DNA of 64,000 nt, taken from NCBI RefSeq assembly GCF_964355755.1, contig NC_092678.1, positions 11,320,922-11,384,921 of the forward strand, in the 5' to 3' direction. This DNA is from Antedon mediterranea (Eukaryota; Echinodermata; Crinoidea; Comatulida; Antedonidae). The notes under the pieces were generated by a model. It saw only the letters and a list, made by a program, of their open reading frames with translations, was not told the DNA's origin and searched no databases. The position numbers and the translations under genes were made by a program. Each line of letters begins with the position of its first letter. Positions within the stretch are counted from its first letter, which is position 1. This document shows positions 12,442 to 22,600 of this stretch, in pieces.

Positions 12442-13152
12442 AGTATTTATTGGTACTCACTTTCGAATCAGTGGCACACACCTTTCGGTGGTGCGTCCAT
12501 ACAAATATAAACAACAACATATAAAAGGTAAATGATGATAAAACTTACATAATTAACTTACATTGAACCCCCCCCCCCCCCCAAAAAAAGCACATAACAA
12601 AGCAAAAAACAAATGTACAGTAGTAATTGCACACTTGAATAGATACTTAAAAACAATAGTATAATGAGCAAATCAATATATCGAAGCAATAGGTCAGTAG
12701 TAAATACACATTAGGGCCTACTTACAAAATGTCTGACAAGTGACAGAAGAAAAAAAATAACTTATACATAGTAAATAAAACTAAAAAACAATTGAATAAC
12801 AGTATAAAGATACAATAGGTCAACAGTATAAAAAAATACATAATCATGATTATTTTTACATAAATCGAGATAAACACAAATATATGTTTATATGTATTTG
12901 AAGTTAGATAAGCCAATGAATGATTTTATTTGCTTAATTAGGCCTAGTTATTGATACAACTAACTAGTCTATCAATTCAAAATTTCAATTAAAAATTTAT
13001 TAGCATTCACCTTAACATCAAGGTATGGTTAACAAACAGAAAATAGACAAAAATATAAAAGAAAAAAAACAATAATAAAAGCATTCAATCAATGTAAAAG
13101 CCAAATAGGCTAATTATTGGGGTAATGTTGGTAATTTCTTATATATATATAT
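12442..13152. other. Insertion in T1 copy B, unknown AT-rich sequence
   Basis: Copy A reads continuously across this point (TTGTTGTAT, then GTTATCAGGCTTTAA on the reverse strand), whereas copy B is interrupted by about 700 bp. The segment includes a run of about 15 C at 12568 and otherwise low-complexity A-rich DNA. It ends with (TA)n near 13140. I cannot name it. Confidence 0.55.
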
Positions 13153-13192
13153 GTCATCAGGCTTTAACCGATTCACCACGATAAGCGCTTAA

Positions 13193-13895
13193 AGCCTGTT
13201 TTCCTGTCGACGTTATTCAACGTAAACATAGAAATGTTAACGATTTACAGGAAAAGGGACTTTTTAACTAACGATGACGATACAAAATGTCGGCGATTTA
13301 CAAGAAAAGGTGTAATAATCGACGGTAATCGACGCTACAAGTCGCGATCGTTGACAATCGCAAGAGTTGAATCCAGTTCCAGTTCAACTCAATATCGCAA
13401 CGCTAAAACGTAAGAACTGACCAATCATCATGGCGATACAGCACATGACGTCACATAATTGATGGCAAATTCTGCTGAATACATTTATTTTTGTTGCATC
13501 GCGGCGAGGTCAAAGCTAGGCCTAGCCTTACCAAAGTTACTATAAAATGATGTTCCGGAAAGTAGGCGCGGGGATATTAGGTAGGTCAAGTCTTCAGCCT
13601 ATTCCAAAATGCTATTTGGACTAGGATAGGCCTACTGAAAACGAAGAACCATATATATATATATATATATATAGATATTAGTATGCCTAGGCCCACGTGT
13701 CTTACACTGTGAGCCTACTGCTAGAGGCAGGGGAGTCCTCTATTCATTTTTGCGCGTTACGACGACGTCGAGAAAGAAGACCGGAGTTTCAACTCTATCG
13801 TTAACATTTCAACTTGATCGTTTTCAAACGATCGTCGTTGAACTTTTAACGATTAACGATGATAGCGTCGAATAACGTCGACAGGAAAACAGGCT
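13193..13895. mobile_element. MITE with TTAA-type target, nested in T1 copy B
   Basis: The 26-bp termini are inverted repeats: the left begins AGCCTGTTTTCCTGTCGACG and the right ends with its reverse complement ending ACAGGAAAACAGGCT. Flanks share TTAAA on both sides, so a TTAA-type target (piggyBac- or Kolobok-like) is likely. Subterminal DNA is full of ATCGTTAACG / CGTTGACGATCG-like words in both orientations. A (TA)n tract lies at 13651-13675. There is no coding capacity. Confidence 0.8.
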
Positions 13896-14849
13896 TAAAT
13901 GAGCTTTAATTTGATGTGAAAATCGTCTCATAAATAGGTTTTTCGTAACGAAAGATCAATTTTGGTGACAAAAAACAATTTTGAATCACCGTTTATGGAA
14001 AATATCTATGGATTTTGGTATTAAATTATAGCTAAATCTACCGTACATTGAAAACGATAAAACATAGATTACAAACGTATTGTGCATGGTAATTGTGCGA
14101 ACTACATTTTAAAATGGTACATGAGTATGGACGGCCATTAGGGCCAAAATAGACAAACGTTGCCGTACGAACACACACACACATTGCCATATGAACAAAT
14201 TGCCGTATGGTTAAATTGGCGTAAGGACAAAAATTGGCGTAAGGACACAAATTGGCGTAAGGACAAAAATTTAACAACTTAAAATTGATGTAATGTGCGG
14301 AAGATTTATTATGCAAGTATACAATGCAATGCGTTAGGTTAAAATGTACTGAAGAAATTTATTAAGCTAATTTACCAACGTTACATAGGTTTCGTTGAGG
14401 CTCCAAAAAAAATAGAGTTGTACAACTCTGTGATATCTATAGGTTTAACAAAATTCAAAACTTTTAACTAATTATTGTAAAAGTTATAACCTTTTAAAAA
14501 TTCTTCCAATTTTAACTGCAAAAAACACAATTTTTAGGCAAAAAATCCTATATTTTTTACCACTTTAAATAACCATAACTTTAGAACGGGTAATCGGATT
14601 TCAATCATTTAAATTGCAAAATGCTAATTACATTAAGTTCTTTATGGTTAACTGAAAGGAAAAGTAAAAAAATTAATCTGAATTTTTTCATTGGGATACC
14701 TACTATAAGAATTAGTAACAGAACTAATAGCACTGGTCAAGAATGTTATCTCCTCTGCAACAACTCTCATTTTTACAGAACTTATATATATATATTCCTA
14801 CTAAACATACATCCACATTTATTTATTTTTTTTAAGGTTAACTTTTAAA

Positions 14850-15846
14850 ATGCGAAAAAATCGAATTGGATAATTTGTGCGCGTTTTTGATCAAAAAGTT
14901 CTACAAATTGTCAAAATTATGCCTTTTTTTAAACACTCGTAGTTTCTAAACTAAACAGTGAAAGTTATTTTTATTACATATTCTGGAAGTTGATGAGTTG
15001 TAGATATCGGATCATGCATTAATATGGCTAACCGGACATTGTGACATCATCGTATGGCCACCCGAATATAAAATATAGGATTTTTGTCCCTTTCGTTATT
15101 GCTCATCACATTCAATGGAGTGCATCACGCTTATCCGTATTCCAATTTCTCAGAGATTTTAATATTGTCTAGGTCAATCAACTATTTTTTGCATCAGTTA
15201 AAAATATTATAATTTTTTGGACGTCATCATGCCTAAAACTTTAAATTACGTGGGTCATTAATTTCATCCTTACAGTAAATTTTAATCTGTTATAGCTCGT
15301 AAGAAAAAATGCGATAATCACGATTAAAATGTTTTCAGGAAGGTATTGCATTTTAGATACGAAATCATGTGAACTTTTCACCAATCGGATGTTGTGACGT
15401 CATCATATGGCCCCTTAAATAAAAAAAGTTGTATTTTCATATTTTGCGTCGTAATTCATTACATTTAAAAAATAAAAAGAGTGCGCATCAATATTTCATG
15501 AATTCAAATCTCTTCTAAACGTTAATATGTTGTTGCTTAGATAATTTCCTTCCGAAATTACTACCTTCTAGTTTATTTTTGAAACCGTCAACATGTTAAA
15601 AATTTGAATAAATAGCGGGTCCCGTAATTTCACCTATTCTACACTGTATGTGATATGTATACAGATTATACTGTGTATACTATATGACACAAAATAGACA
15701 GAATTCAGCAATAACAACATCATATTCTTTAGTTCAGGTCATAATGCTATAATCTTTTTCTGTGTGCAATATTTCAACGTATGACGTGCGCGTGGCGTTT
15801 ATCGTGCGGATAACTAACTCGTCAAAGTGACGAGTTTCATGTCTAG
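14850..15846 (+). mobile_element. Helitron-like element with 3' terminus
   Basis: The right end has the Helitron signature: a hairpin at 15816-15836 (AACTCGTCA, 3-nt loop, TGACGAGTT), a 6-nt spacer, then CTAG at 15843-15846 followed by T. The body between about 15010 and 15640 is present reverse-complemented at about 23130-23530, showing a repeat family. No Rep/helicase coding is seen, so it is non-autonomous. The 5' (TC) end is not resolved; 14850 is the approximate start of unique homology. Confidence 0.6.
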
Positions 15847-16239
15847 TTATATATATATTTGAATAGTTTGCCAACCGAAGTCGTCATTTCTGAAACCACC
15901 AACACATTTAAAAACCGATTGGATTCATTTTAGAAATGAAGTTAAAAGAGTAAACAAGTTTACCTATCAAAACTAATCAGAACCAAATATTCTAAACACT
16001 AAGTGGATGATTGATAGAATCATTGGTATCAAGAAACGCTGTAATTCATTGATAGGTTCTGCATGACATGGTCAGACTGATCACGAATCACACATAAATA
16101 CACAATATTCTTTCGACCTGACAGATGACATTCAAAGTAACAACTTATTAAAAGAAAAAAAACAGTAGAACTTAGAACTTCATGAGCCACTGAGAAAGCA
16201 TCGCTCTAAACCTTTGCGGATTTCTATAAGGCAACAGTT
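15847..16239. other. Unassigned AT-rich sequence
   Basis: No supported feature between the Helitron end and the degenerate ORF that follows. Confidence 0.5.
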
Positions 16240-17420
16240 TCGATAAAGTATATCAAAACAAAAAAATTGACAGAAAATCTGCTGACCAACCATTGGAGTA
16301 TGATCATAGCTCAATTTTAATATTAAAATTAACCAAATCTGACTTCAGATAACTTGATGGATGGCATTGAAATACCCACAGATGTTCCAGAAAACTTTAA
16401 AACACGATCGTCATGCACTATAGGATTCAGTAAACATAGCTGTCAAGCATCTGTTGACTATGGAAGTATTTATGCAAGTTAGATATTTTGTATTTGATCA
16501 TAAAATTGGAAAAAGCAGTGAAACGATTGAAACGTACAATGTACAATGTACTAATCTGTACTTCCGTGTGTTAGGAGCCACATTCATTGGTTTGGAGGAG
16601 AACAAATATGACAAACATTCTTCTATGTCTATCACAAAGAAGCTTATGCAATTATACATGAAAGTTGATGTATGATATGCACTTTGTAACTCCAATAGCA
16701 ACTGTACTAAAGTATGGACGATGTCTGGTATAGTGAACAATAAAGTGGTTGAAAACCTATTAAGACTAATCTAACCAGCTTCCATGCCATTACAGGTTGC
16801 AGCACGTCATTATTTAAAGGTTATGGGAAGAAATCCTACTGGAAATCGTTCTTAACGCATCCACTTCTTGTAAATGGAATTGATTAAGATTAAGATTAAG
16901 AATTTGCAAGTACAGTGTACAGTAAAGTTTATTTTCCAAATATATGGTACTCTCTTGAGCAGATAACTGTATAATAACAGACTACTCTTTGGAGGATCTT
17001 GAAATGCTACCTCCATCTAGACTCAGTTACCATATACCATTAACACTAATATATTTAGGGAAACACTTAACATTTAAAAAACTCACCTATAGTGAATACA
17101 GACATCTTAGAACCTAACATACGGGCAAACTATCAGACATAGATCAGTATGTGGCATATATGAATCGGGTCGTTTGGAAGCCCCAAACCCAGTTGTCAGT
17201 TTGGAACTTGTTACATGTGTATGTAAACTAAAGAGCCAGATGAAGTTGTTACCGAAAGCATGCATGTGTGGTTGTGATTCAATCGTTTGCTGTACCCAGA
17301 TGGCCAGTAGGCATTATATCAGTGCTGGAAAATATACCCACCTCAGAGCGTTTACCTCCTTCCATCCCAGAAAACTCCGGATATTGACATGGGCCCATTA
17401 CTCCCAACCCACAAATCCTC
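16240..17420 (+). pseudogene. Degenerate TE-derived ORF of unknown family
   Basis: No intact frame, but in shifting + frames a familiar series appears: TDVPENFKTRSS, SVDYGSIY, YFRVLGATFIGLEENKYD, then SFHAITGCSTS with KGYGKKSYWKSFLTHP, then LPPSRLSYHI, and finally a Cys-rich piece (CVCKL, CMCGCDSIVC). This order (an FHA-TGC-S block, GK block, PP-S block, Cys-rich tail) resembles a protein type repeated many times in cnidarian and echinoderm genomes and probably carried by a mobile element; I cannot name the family. Frameshifts are numerous. A short tandem GATTAA run at 16886-16900 interrupts it. Confidence 0.45.
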
Positions 17421-17484
17421 TGTGACTGTTTTTAAATGAAATTTAAGACATTCCAGTATGCCTCCAATTTTGGTTATTTTGATA

Positions 17485-17635
17485 CTCTAGAGCCCCTTTC
17501 TCACAGATGTGCCTGCAATATACCGGTATTATGCTGGCGTCGTGCCCGTATTGTTACCGGCATATACCCATTCTCATCGGACTATCGTGCCGGAAATATA
17601 ACCGGTATATACCGGCTTTCTGTGAGATATTCCGC
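17485..17635. mobile_element. Short MITE with CTTTCTCACAGA ends
   Basis: The left end reads CCCCTTTCTCACAGATG and the right end CTTTCTGTGAGATATTCC, so TTCTCACAGA and TCTGTGAGA are inverted. The middle is rich in ATACCGGTAT-type palindromes. It resembles in style the CTTTCACACC element at 59.4 kb. Confidence 0.55.
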
Positions 17636-17639
17636 CAAT

Positions 17640-18784
17640 AAAAAGTCTCTGACAAAATAATTATTGAGGGCGTCCTTTATTGTTATTATTTTTGTCTAGC
17701 GATATATGGCGGCGAATCTGTCAAGCTCCTACCTACACACTACGCACCACTGCAAATCCATGGATGCCACTCGGTGGACAAAATACCTGGATGAACATAG
17801 TAGCACCTATTTCGATTTAAAATCTAAATAGTTTAAATTTTGCAGTCTGCCACAAAGTTTCTGTGGTTAACCATCTTGAGGGTTGATTGATAAAAAGGGG
17901 AAGAAATTATGTAAACAAAGTAAAATAGACCTTTTTTTTCGGATGTGGGCAATTTATTTAGTTTACATTGACTTGCTTCATTAAAAAACTCCGTCTTTGA
18001 CCAAAACATATAACAATATTGCCTTGACAAAGGCTATGTTTATACAACACCCTAAATTTGAACATGTCTTTAATTTTTAGCGCGTTGCACGGGCCGAGGT
18101 CAACCCCACAAAAACCTTGCAGTTATACATTAAATCGTAATACCGTGTTAGTAGTTCCTAATCCTAAGTTGTATATACGTGCATGCATTATGAATTAATA
18201 TGAGTTTATTAAGGATTTTAATATTAAGGATGATTTCGTTAAAAATTTTGTTTATTCAGTTATTGATTTTTTAAATCTGCTTTTGAAATTAGAAAAAAAA
18301 ATTGTTTTAGAATTAGGATTAAACTATATGCTACATTTTGCCAAATTATGCTAACATTTGATTAGCGTTAATGTTGAGTGCTAAATCGGTTAAAATACCC
18401 CAAAAAAGCTCAATTATCTACTAGATTTGGTCAACATTTTCACAGCATATACTTTTATTTAACGAAAGGTCAAAACAATACCCTGAAGACACTTCCAACA
18501 CGCCAACAGCAACCGGGAATCAACAAAATTTTAGGATTCAGCCAAGTAGCCTTTTTGCAATTAAAATCTCATTACATGGAATCCTCTTCGATGTTAACAC
18601 ACTTCTCGTAGGCGTGTTGATTATGCGTGTAATAGCGTGTTGTATAAACGCGCCCAAAGACTTATTCCAGTTCAAATTTGTTCGGCGGAATGGCATCCAT
18701 AGGATTACGAATATTTCACATAGTTATCTATCTTAAAATGGTGTATAGTAATATATACTCAACAAAGTTCATCTGGTTTTAAAT
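17640..18784. other. Unassigned AT-rich sequence
   Basis: Probably RBSN 5' intron or flank. A 42-codon frame starts at an ATG at 17707 but has no motif support. I searched here for the N-terminal C2H2-type exon expected for rabenosyn and did not find it. Confidence 0.45.
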
Positions 18785-19245
18785 GGATATTCAAAAAATA
18801 AATGTTAACTTTTTGGTTAACTTTTCTTTATTCTTATTCTTTACTCCATGGTTAAACCAGTTGAAAAGTACTTACTTGCTACGTTTTAGCTACTTTCACT
18901 AGCCTTGGTCACGCAAATGACGTTGACATGGTTCGGTGAATTGCACCATCTCTCGTCTGATGTTCAGCTTTCTGCTGGTGTCCCCCTTTGGATGCTCGGG
19001 TGTCCCTTTTTATTAAGTCATCATAGATGTGGCTCAGTTCATGTCCTCCCTGGTCTCTGTTGATGTTCATAATCGTTTTTCTTATCCAAATGGCTTCTTT
19101 TATTTTTCTTGATAAGTAGTGTTGTTCTTTGTCTAATATTTTTGTATTTTCAAAATCCGGTATGTGGTTTTCTATGCATGACCAAGGCTACTAAAAGTAG
19201 CTAAAACGTAGCTGGTTTAACCAAAAAGTTAACATTTATTTTTTA
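18785..19245 (-). mobile_element. Penelope-like element remnant (minus strand)
   Basis: On the minus strand between 19175 and 18925 an open frame reads PDFENTKILDKEQHYLSRKI followed by EAIWIRKTIMNINRDQGG and LSHIYDDLI. This matches the C-terminal part of Penelope-like GIY-YIG endonucleases as I know them. It is flanked by inverted blocks (18878-18910 and 19180-19213) containing AGCTACTTTCACTAGCC and AAGTAGCTAAAACGTAGC, and further out by GTTAACTTTTTGGTTAAC and its reverse, in the manner of Penelope terminal repeats. The RT is missing. It sits just upstream of the FYVE exon. Confidence 0.65.
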
Positions 19246-19481
19246 AATAGTAATATATAGTTTTGTAAAACACTATGATATTCTCAACTTGCAGTGTAGG
19301 TCATTGCTTTTATGAAAACAACTTGTGATGTCTTTCTATTATTAAGATATTGTCTTTTTCTATTCATTGTATGACATTTTAACACCAACCTCTGTTTTGT
19401 ATTAATCCTTTTATTTTATTCTATGATTTGTTGCAATGTACCAAGTAAATTATTAATAGTAATAATTTTTTTTTTCTTCAG

Positions 19482-19643
19482 CATATGAGAAAACAGTAGT
19501 TCCCTGGGCACCTGATGCTGATGTGAAGTTTTGTCCAAGCTGTGGTAGAAAGTTTAATCTTGCCGTCAGACGCCACCATTGTCGACTCTGTGGCAGTATC
19601 ATTTGCAAAGACTGTTCTGAGTTTCTCTCAGATGAACTATGTG
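19482..19643 (+). CDS. RBSN: RBSN exon: first three quarters of FYVE finger
   Basis: The acceptor is a T-rich tract ending TTCTTCAG; the exon enters with two bases of a split codon. It encodes EKTVVPWAPDADVKFCPSCG, RRHHCRLCGSIICKDC and ends at SDELC plus one base before donor GTAACA. It supplies six of the eight zinc-binding Cys and the PI3P-binding basic patch. Confidence 0.95.
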
Positions 19644-22600
19644 GTAACATATCTTTTGTACCTATCTATCAACTATCCTTTTGATACTGTAGGCGAGTAA
19701 AATGCAATTCCTTTGTTCAAATTCTTTCTCAAACCTACAAACGTAAACAAAACATTTTGTTTATCCATCTCAGGTTGATTAAAAAATGATGTTATTTGTA
19801 ATTACCTTAAAGTACAACTTTATTGAGAACCATATTTTGACAACATAATTAGGGATGCACATATGATTTCAGAATAATTGTGTGATTTACGATACCTGTC
19901 GCCTTAAAGGCCAGGTACGGGCAAAAAATTTCTATTGATCATACATTCCAATAATTATCGATCTAAGTTTCCCCTATGTTTCATAATTGTTTGGGATTTT
20001 ATTTGTGTCACACGAGCTTGTTGAAAATAAGCACTTTCTTATCAGTAATAAGATAGATAGTTCAAATTACACAGTAAAATCTCTATTCTTTTGTACACAA
20101 ATTTTGTAAATAGAGAGGCAATTTAAAAAGCTATGAAAACTAAACAGTGTGGTAAAAAATGTTATCAGATCACTAAATATAGGTAGTATAACTTGAATTT
20201 TACCATATTAAGGGAAATTCATGTTTTTTGGTCTTGATTTTTGTTACAAATATTTGATTTATCTACAATTTACCAGATATTATATTTAAAATTCATGCCT
20301 GTACCTAAGCTTTAAATTGCTGTGATGTCAAGCAAAATCTACCTCATGAGTTTTTCACTGTTGTTTACATACAAGAGATAGGTGCCTGACATTTCAAATA
20401 ATTTTAGCTGCATTATACTATAGGCTTAAATTTTTATTTATTTTATTTCATCAAAACCAACAGCAACGAAAGTTGCCACTTAAAGGTATGAAACCGAAAA
20501 CAGATTCAATAAATACTCTATATGAAGCAAACTTAAATAAATAAGTAAATAGTAAAAGTCTATTGAGCACAATTATTTAAAAAAAGAATACAATGAAGAA
20601 TAACTATTTAAAAAAATATCAACATTTACATTAGACTCACTTAAATCGGGCTGCCAGGTTAATTTACCAAGTACCTATGTTTGTTAGTTCTAGACCTCTG
20701 CTTTATGAATTGCATTGGCTACCTGTTGAAAGTAGAATCACTTTTAAAGTGTTACTTCATGTCAACAATTGTATAAATAATAATGCGCCCTGTTATCTGA
20801 GCAATCTCTTACGGGTGTATAGATGTGCTACTGTAAGAGAGGCCTGAGGTCCGAGATAGATCACACTAGATTGGATCACTGTCTCGAAAAGCGGACCTCT
20901 GGAAATAATACTTTCTCAAAATTTGGAACGGTGATGTGGAACGAACTCCCGTCTGTGATCCGGAAACAAACCACGGTTTTAAAATTTAAAAAAGCCCTCA
21001 AAACACATCTATTTCCTAAGAAGTGAATCATTGTTGGGTGTGCTGATGTAAAGCGCTTTGATCATTTTATACTAATTTGGAAAAGCGCTATATAAATAAA
21101 ATAATAATAATAATAATAATTAAATAGTTATACAAAGAAGGCAAACGTGAAGTGTGTTTCCATTGTAAGGTAAACTTTCATTGTTTGTATATTTAACATT
21201 TATCATAAATATTGGGTATGTATGTATTTATAAATATTTTGACTAATAATAGTCGAAAGACGATAGACATCGATAGAGGCCTAGGCCTTACCTTTGAAAT
21301 GTTGATATTTTTTTTCTCTTTAGCCTCCATATGCGCTCATCTATCGCTGCTTGTTGCAGGTCTCTCCATGTCATCGGATACTGTTGGGGTAGCATTTAAT
21401 GTTTTTTATAGCTTGAAAAATCAAATAATGTAGAGACAGCATCTCCTTGTGAAAATTAGCAGGGTTTTATTTTTAAAAGCTCTGCTTTTAAGTCTCACAT
21501 ACAGTAGCCCTCTGTGAAAGTGATGTTTCGTTGTTAACACGTTGTGACGAATGGAAAAGTTTCTTATAACAGTTTTTTGATAATGAACCCAAACTGAATC
21601 CAGTTTCAGTATACTGCTTCCAGGCGAAGCAGTATATGAGAGACATGTGAAATATTGTTGCCGACCTGAAGAAATTAATCAATCTAGAGTACTCTAGGAT
21701 ATTGTAATGATTTTGGGGTAGAAGGAACAGATAGAGGGCGGCAGATGGAGGCAGAGTTAGGCAGGAGGAGAAGCAGAGAACGGACGTGAGAAAAAGGGCA
21801 GAGAGGGATTGGAGAAGGAAGACAATGGAGGGTTACCTCGAGCTGGGTTAAAAAGGAGAGAGAGATTGGGGCTGGAAAAGCGGAGAAGCAGGGAGAAGAC
21901 ATGTTAAATAAGTAGGGACATTAGAGAAATTGGAAAACAAAGTGTAGAGAAGATTAGAGAAAAGAAAGAGAAAATTAGAGTTGAATAATAAAAGGAGAGT
22001 TAAGACACAGCAGGTACAGCCTACCGCTTGTGCTACTGTTGGAGACATAGTGAGCCGGAGGTTGCACCTACTGTACTGGTTGTATCACTATTTGAGACAT
22101 AGTGAGCCGGAGGTTGCACCTACTGGCACTGGTTGTATTACTATTTGAGACATAGCTGAGCCGGAGGTTGCACCTACTGGTTGTGTTACTGCTTGAGATA
22201 CAGTTAGCCCGTGGTACACCCTGTGGTTGTGATACTGCTTTGCTGGTGGGTACACCTAGCCAGTGGTTAAGACTACTGGTGGTTACCCTGTTAGCCGGTA
22301 CGTGGTTACGCCATTGTTGGTGGTTACGTTGCTGTGGAGGTTACACCATTGTTGGTAGTTACGTTGCTGTTGGAGGTTACACCATTGTGTTGGTGTACGT
22401 TGCTGGTTGGAGGTTACGCCATTGTTGGTGGTTACGTTGCTGTGGAGGTTACACCATTGTTGGTGGTTACGTTGCTGTGGAGGTTACACCATTGTTGGTG
22501 GTTACGTGCTGTGGAGGTTACACATTGTTGGTGGTTACGCTACTATTGGAGGTTACGTCATTACTGGTGGTTACGCTGTTGTTTCAAGTCCGGCGTAATA

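Larger units (their letters stand above)
12099..14702 (-). mobile_element. DNA transposon T1, copy B (inverted, with nested insertions)
   Basis: Starts TAGGTATCCCAATGAAA and ends CATTGGGATACCTA, bounded by CTATAAG at 12092-12098 and 14703-14709. Its left 330 bp equal the right end of copy A reversed, and its right 500 bp equal the left end of copy A, so it lies in the opposite orientation. The centre differs: it holds two inserted segments (12442-13152 and 13193-13895) and a short block at 14120-14275 that replaces the matching part of copy A. No transposase is visible. Confidence 0.9.

Noticed and set aside
14038-14316. 92-codon minus-strand ORF with repeated CPYAN
   Set aside because: The repetition comes from the iterated AATTGGCGTAAGGACA words in T1 copy B.
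17707-17829. Short ORF MAANLSSSYLH... as an RBSN start exon or WW-like piece
   Set aside because: No match to the expected rabenosyn N-terminus, ends in a stop, and no suitable donor.
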